Origin: Apoda limacodes
Taxonomy: Eukaryota; Arthropoda; Insecta; Lepidoptera; Limacodidae
Length of the DNA stretch: 64,000 nt
NCBI GenBank assembly: GCA_946406115.1
Contig: OX291549.1
Span: 23,769,901 to 23,833,900, forward strand
Direction: 5' to 3'
This document shows positions 53,101 to 56,100 of this stretch, in pieces. The notes beneath the pieces were generated by a model. That model saw only the letters and a list, made by a program, of their open reading frames with translations. It was not told where the DNA came from and ran no database searches. A program made the position numbers and the translations under genes. Positions within the stretch are counted from its first letter, which is position 1. Each line of letters starts with the position of its first letter.

Positions 53101-56100
53101 TTATTTGTATTTTAAGTTTCATGGTAAATCAATGATTGATTTTGTAAACCACTTTAGTAATAACACTCTATGTAATGATATTTTATTATATGATATGTTT
53201 AAAACAATTTTTGATAATAAAACTTTTTAAAATAAAAAAAATGTTTTTTTCTTATGTGTGTGTTTGTGTAATTAGTGGTTAAAAAACAAAAAAATATTTT
53301 TTATTTATATCATTTATTCATTCATTCACAATAAAACATGATACAATTTGATTCAAAGTTGATTTCGAGTAATACTGAAGCTGGTTCTTATAAATTAATT
53401 TAGCTATTAGAGATTACTTTTTAAAAAAGTATTTTTTACAGTTATTGGTTTCTGCTATTTGCTTCGTGATATCAAATATGATACCCTTCGTTTGCTCATA
53501 TTTTTCATCTTTTGTATCCGTATAATATTTGATCCTCACTTCTGAGTGTTTCCAATGTTCATCTACTGGTACTTTTTTAAATTTTATGAGGTCATACACC
53601 TCAATTTTTATCAAATGTGTAGCATGAGCCCCATCATCATTATTAGTAGACAAGTATGTGACACCAGGGATACCATCTTTTGAAGATCTCGCCACTGTAG
53701 AGCTGAGTTTCTTTTTCTTCTGATTGGTCCCCTCAAAGAATGAGTCGATACTATTTCGACGAGACCGTTTGAGCTTTGTTGTTTCTAAGGCCTTCTCAGT
53801 TGATTGCTCATCATCCGATGTAGCGTAGTAGTAATGCTTGAACGTGTTTTCTTCCATTACGTTAAATGTTGAATTCTGTAATAAAATAAGCCTATGCTTT
53901 AAAAACATATTTGTATAATAATTTGAATCAAAAATTTGCCTAAAGTGAAAACCTAAACAAAATTGGTTTAAGTAATAGACATTCAAACAAACACATAGTT
54001 TTGAGGGTCTGTAATATATATAATAAATATAGATAAAGAATTATAAAGCAAAAAAACACATACCTCCATAGCTTTTTTTGAAGTAAATAGAACCAGCCTC
54101 AGTATCACACAGGATGAATTCAATCACTTGATGATAAATTGTAACTCGAATACTCTCGACTATCCTATATATATACGATTTATCTTACAAGTACAAATAT
54201 AATTAAAAAGGTATTAGGAATGTCACCACAAACATCATTATCGCACTCACGACATTGTAATTAAATAAGAATAACTAATGAACGGAAAAATACGATAGAC
54301 CCATTACGATAATGATATAAATACTTAACAAAACTACACAGAACCTACAGTGATGTCACGTGGTAGTTCTGGTCAAGCGTGAGTCGACGTGTCCCAGACA
54401 CAGGGGGTGGTTTTGAGAGTGGTCAAGCGCGAGTCGCCACACCCCAGACACAGGGGTGGTTTTGAGAGTGGTCAAGCGCGAGTCGTGCGGGGGCAGAAAA
54501 GTTTTTAGGCGAGGGGTTGGGGTTGGAGGGTAGTGTGCCAGAACCAACGATGTATTGAGAGTGGTCAAGCGCGAGTCGTACAAAGCAGAAAAAAAGTTGG
54601 TGAGCTTGTGGAAGTGCGCCAGAACCAACGAATCCCCTCTACTAAATTTAAAGTTTCAAGGCGTCATTACGGTATAAATTACTTAAGAAGTATATAACAT
54701 ATATATCTCATAGTAATGTATATGACATTATCTAATGATTTATAGTACATTTACATACACAACGTTAGAATTACAGAAATTAAATTTCTGGCCTATATCG
54801 CCCAGTGTTTTGTCAATGATGACAGGTACAGTTAAACCCAAATTGCTCCAAGGCGACTTAACTCAAGTGGTGCTATTTTGATGTACCTAAATGAACAACG
54901 TCTGTCTGTCCTAATGTCTTCTAAGGGGACCTAAGGAAGCCCTAAATAACAACTAAAACTGAGAGAGGACATGAAAAATAGATTAAGATAAGATTAATTA
55001 GGTAGGTAAGATTTTCTTTGTTTAATAATTTTGCAGACTAATGACAACCATACAGTATGGCCAGAAATCAAAATGCTGTGTTCGTAATCTAGCGTTTCGT
55101 GAAGGGGCTGTCCTAATAGCAACGGTACAAATATTTTTCATGGAAACTATTGGGATAAAAAAGGTATCCTCTGTCCGCGTCCCGCTTCCATCCTTCCATC
55201 TATACCTGTGCCAAAATTTATCTTATTTGATTCGTTGCTATCTAAATCTATTCCTGTAGGAACATTTGATTGGTATAAAAATGACAGAGTAAGCAGCAAA
55301 GCAATCGCGCGGTAAGTGCGGGGCGACTTATCGACCCCTTCTGGCCCAGTGGCAGGGAACCCCTCAGGGGGGCTTTCATATCTCCTCTTCTCTTTTTACT
55401 GTATCCTAAAAGTTAAAAGTCCTTAAAAGTATCCTACGTCCTTTTCTGTTCCTCCAGATATCTCTTAAAAGAATAGTGCCTTGCGGTATTACCTTCGGAA
55501 TAATCCATTTTCATGGGAAGTCTTGATCAGGATAAAAACTCCGTTGTCCTTCTTCATCCCTTTAACAATCTCTGAGCGAAAAATTAGCTATTGCCAAAAA
55601 TGCAAATGTACGAGTGTATGATAGTTAGTTAATTATTAAATGAAGAACTCCTATTGTGTTTTATTAGGGTATAAATCTAATAATACTTGTATGTAGTACC
55701 TATGCCAGTACCACATTGTTAGTATTTAAAAAAATCTTTAGCTTCATCCACTCGCTTAATGTTTTCATATCTAATCGATGTTTTAGGGTACTACCTCAGA
55801 AAGGATTCAATTGCCAAACGATCAAAGAATCTGAGAAGTGTGTGGTGTAATGTACTGAATATGATTAACCTAAAATATATTATTTAAAAGTCTTAAATCA
55901 ACTTGCCGAGATCTACGGCCCGTTCTCAGTATTGCCAGTGCAATTGCGTTCCTACGTATATCAAACATGCATTAAAAATTAAACAAACTTCATTTATATC
56001 TACTCTCTCTACTCTAAAATAATAATTAACTTGTCGCTACTTAAATCACGTTATCCTATAAAGTCACAAAATGTCCGTAAATTATTAAATTATCGACAGT

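Larger units (their letters stand above)
41908..54643 (+). mobile_element. Maverick/Polinton (adintovirus-like) element, 12,736 bp, inserted in PPIP5K intron 27
   Basis: A large self-synthesising DNA transposon / endogenous virus-like element. Termini begin AGTAGAGGGG and are inverted, flanked on both sides by the 6-bp duplication aaattt (Polintons make 6-bp duplications). The gene order on + is: TIR gene, polymerase B, packaging ATPase, small basic protein, conserved unknown, integrase, penton-like protein, pVI/pX-like protein, major capsid protein, protease, then the mirrored TIR gene on -. Morphogenesis genes imply a virion-forming ancestor. Its inverted repeats are almost identical, arguing for recent insertion. 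Polymerase B has a C-terminal frameshift and the protease start is broken, so this copy is probably not autonomous. Confidence 0.97.
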
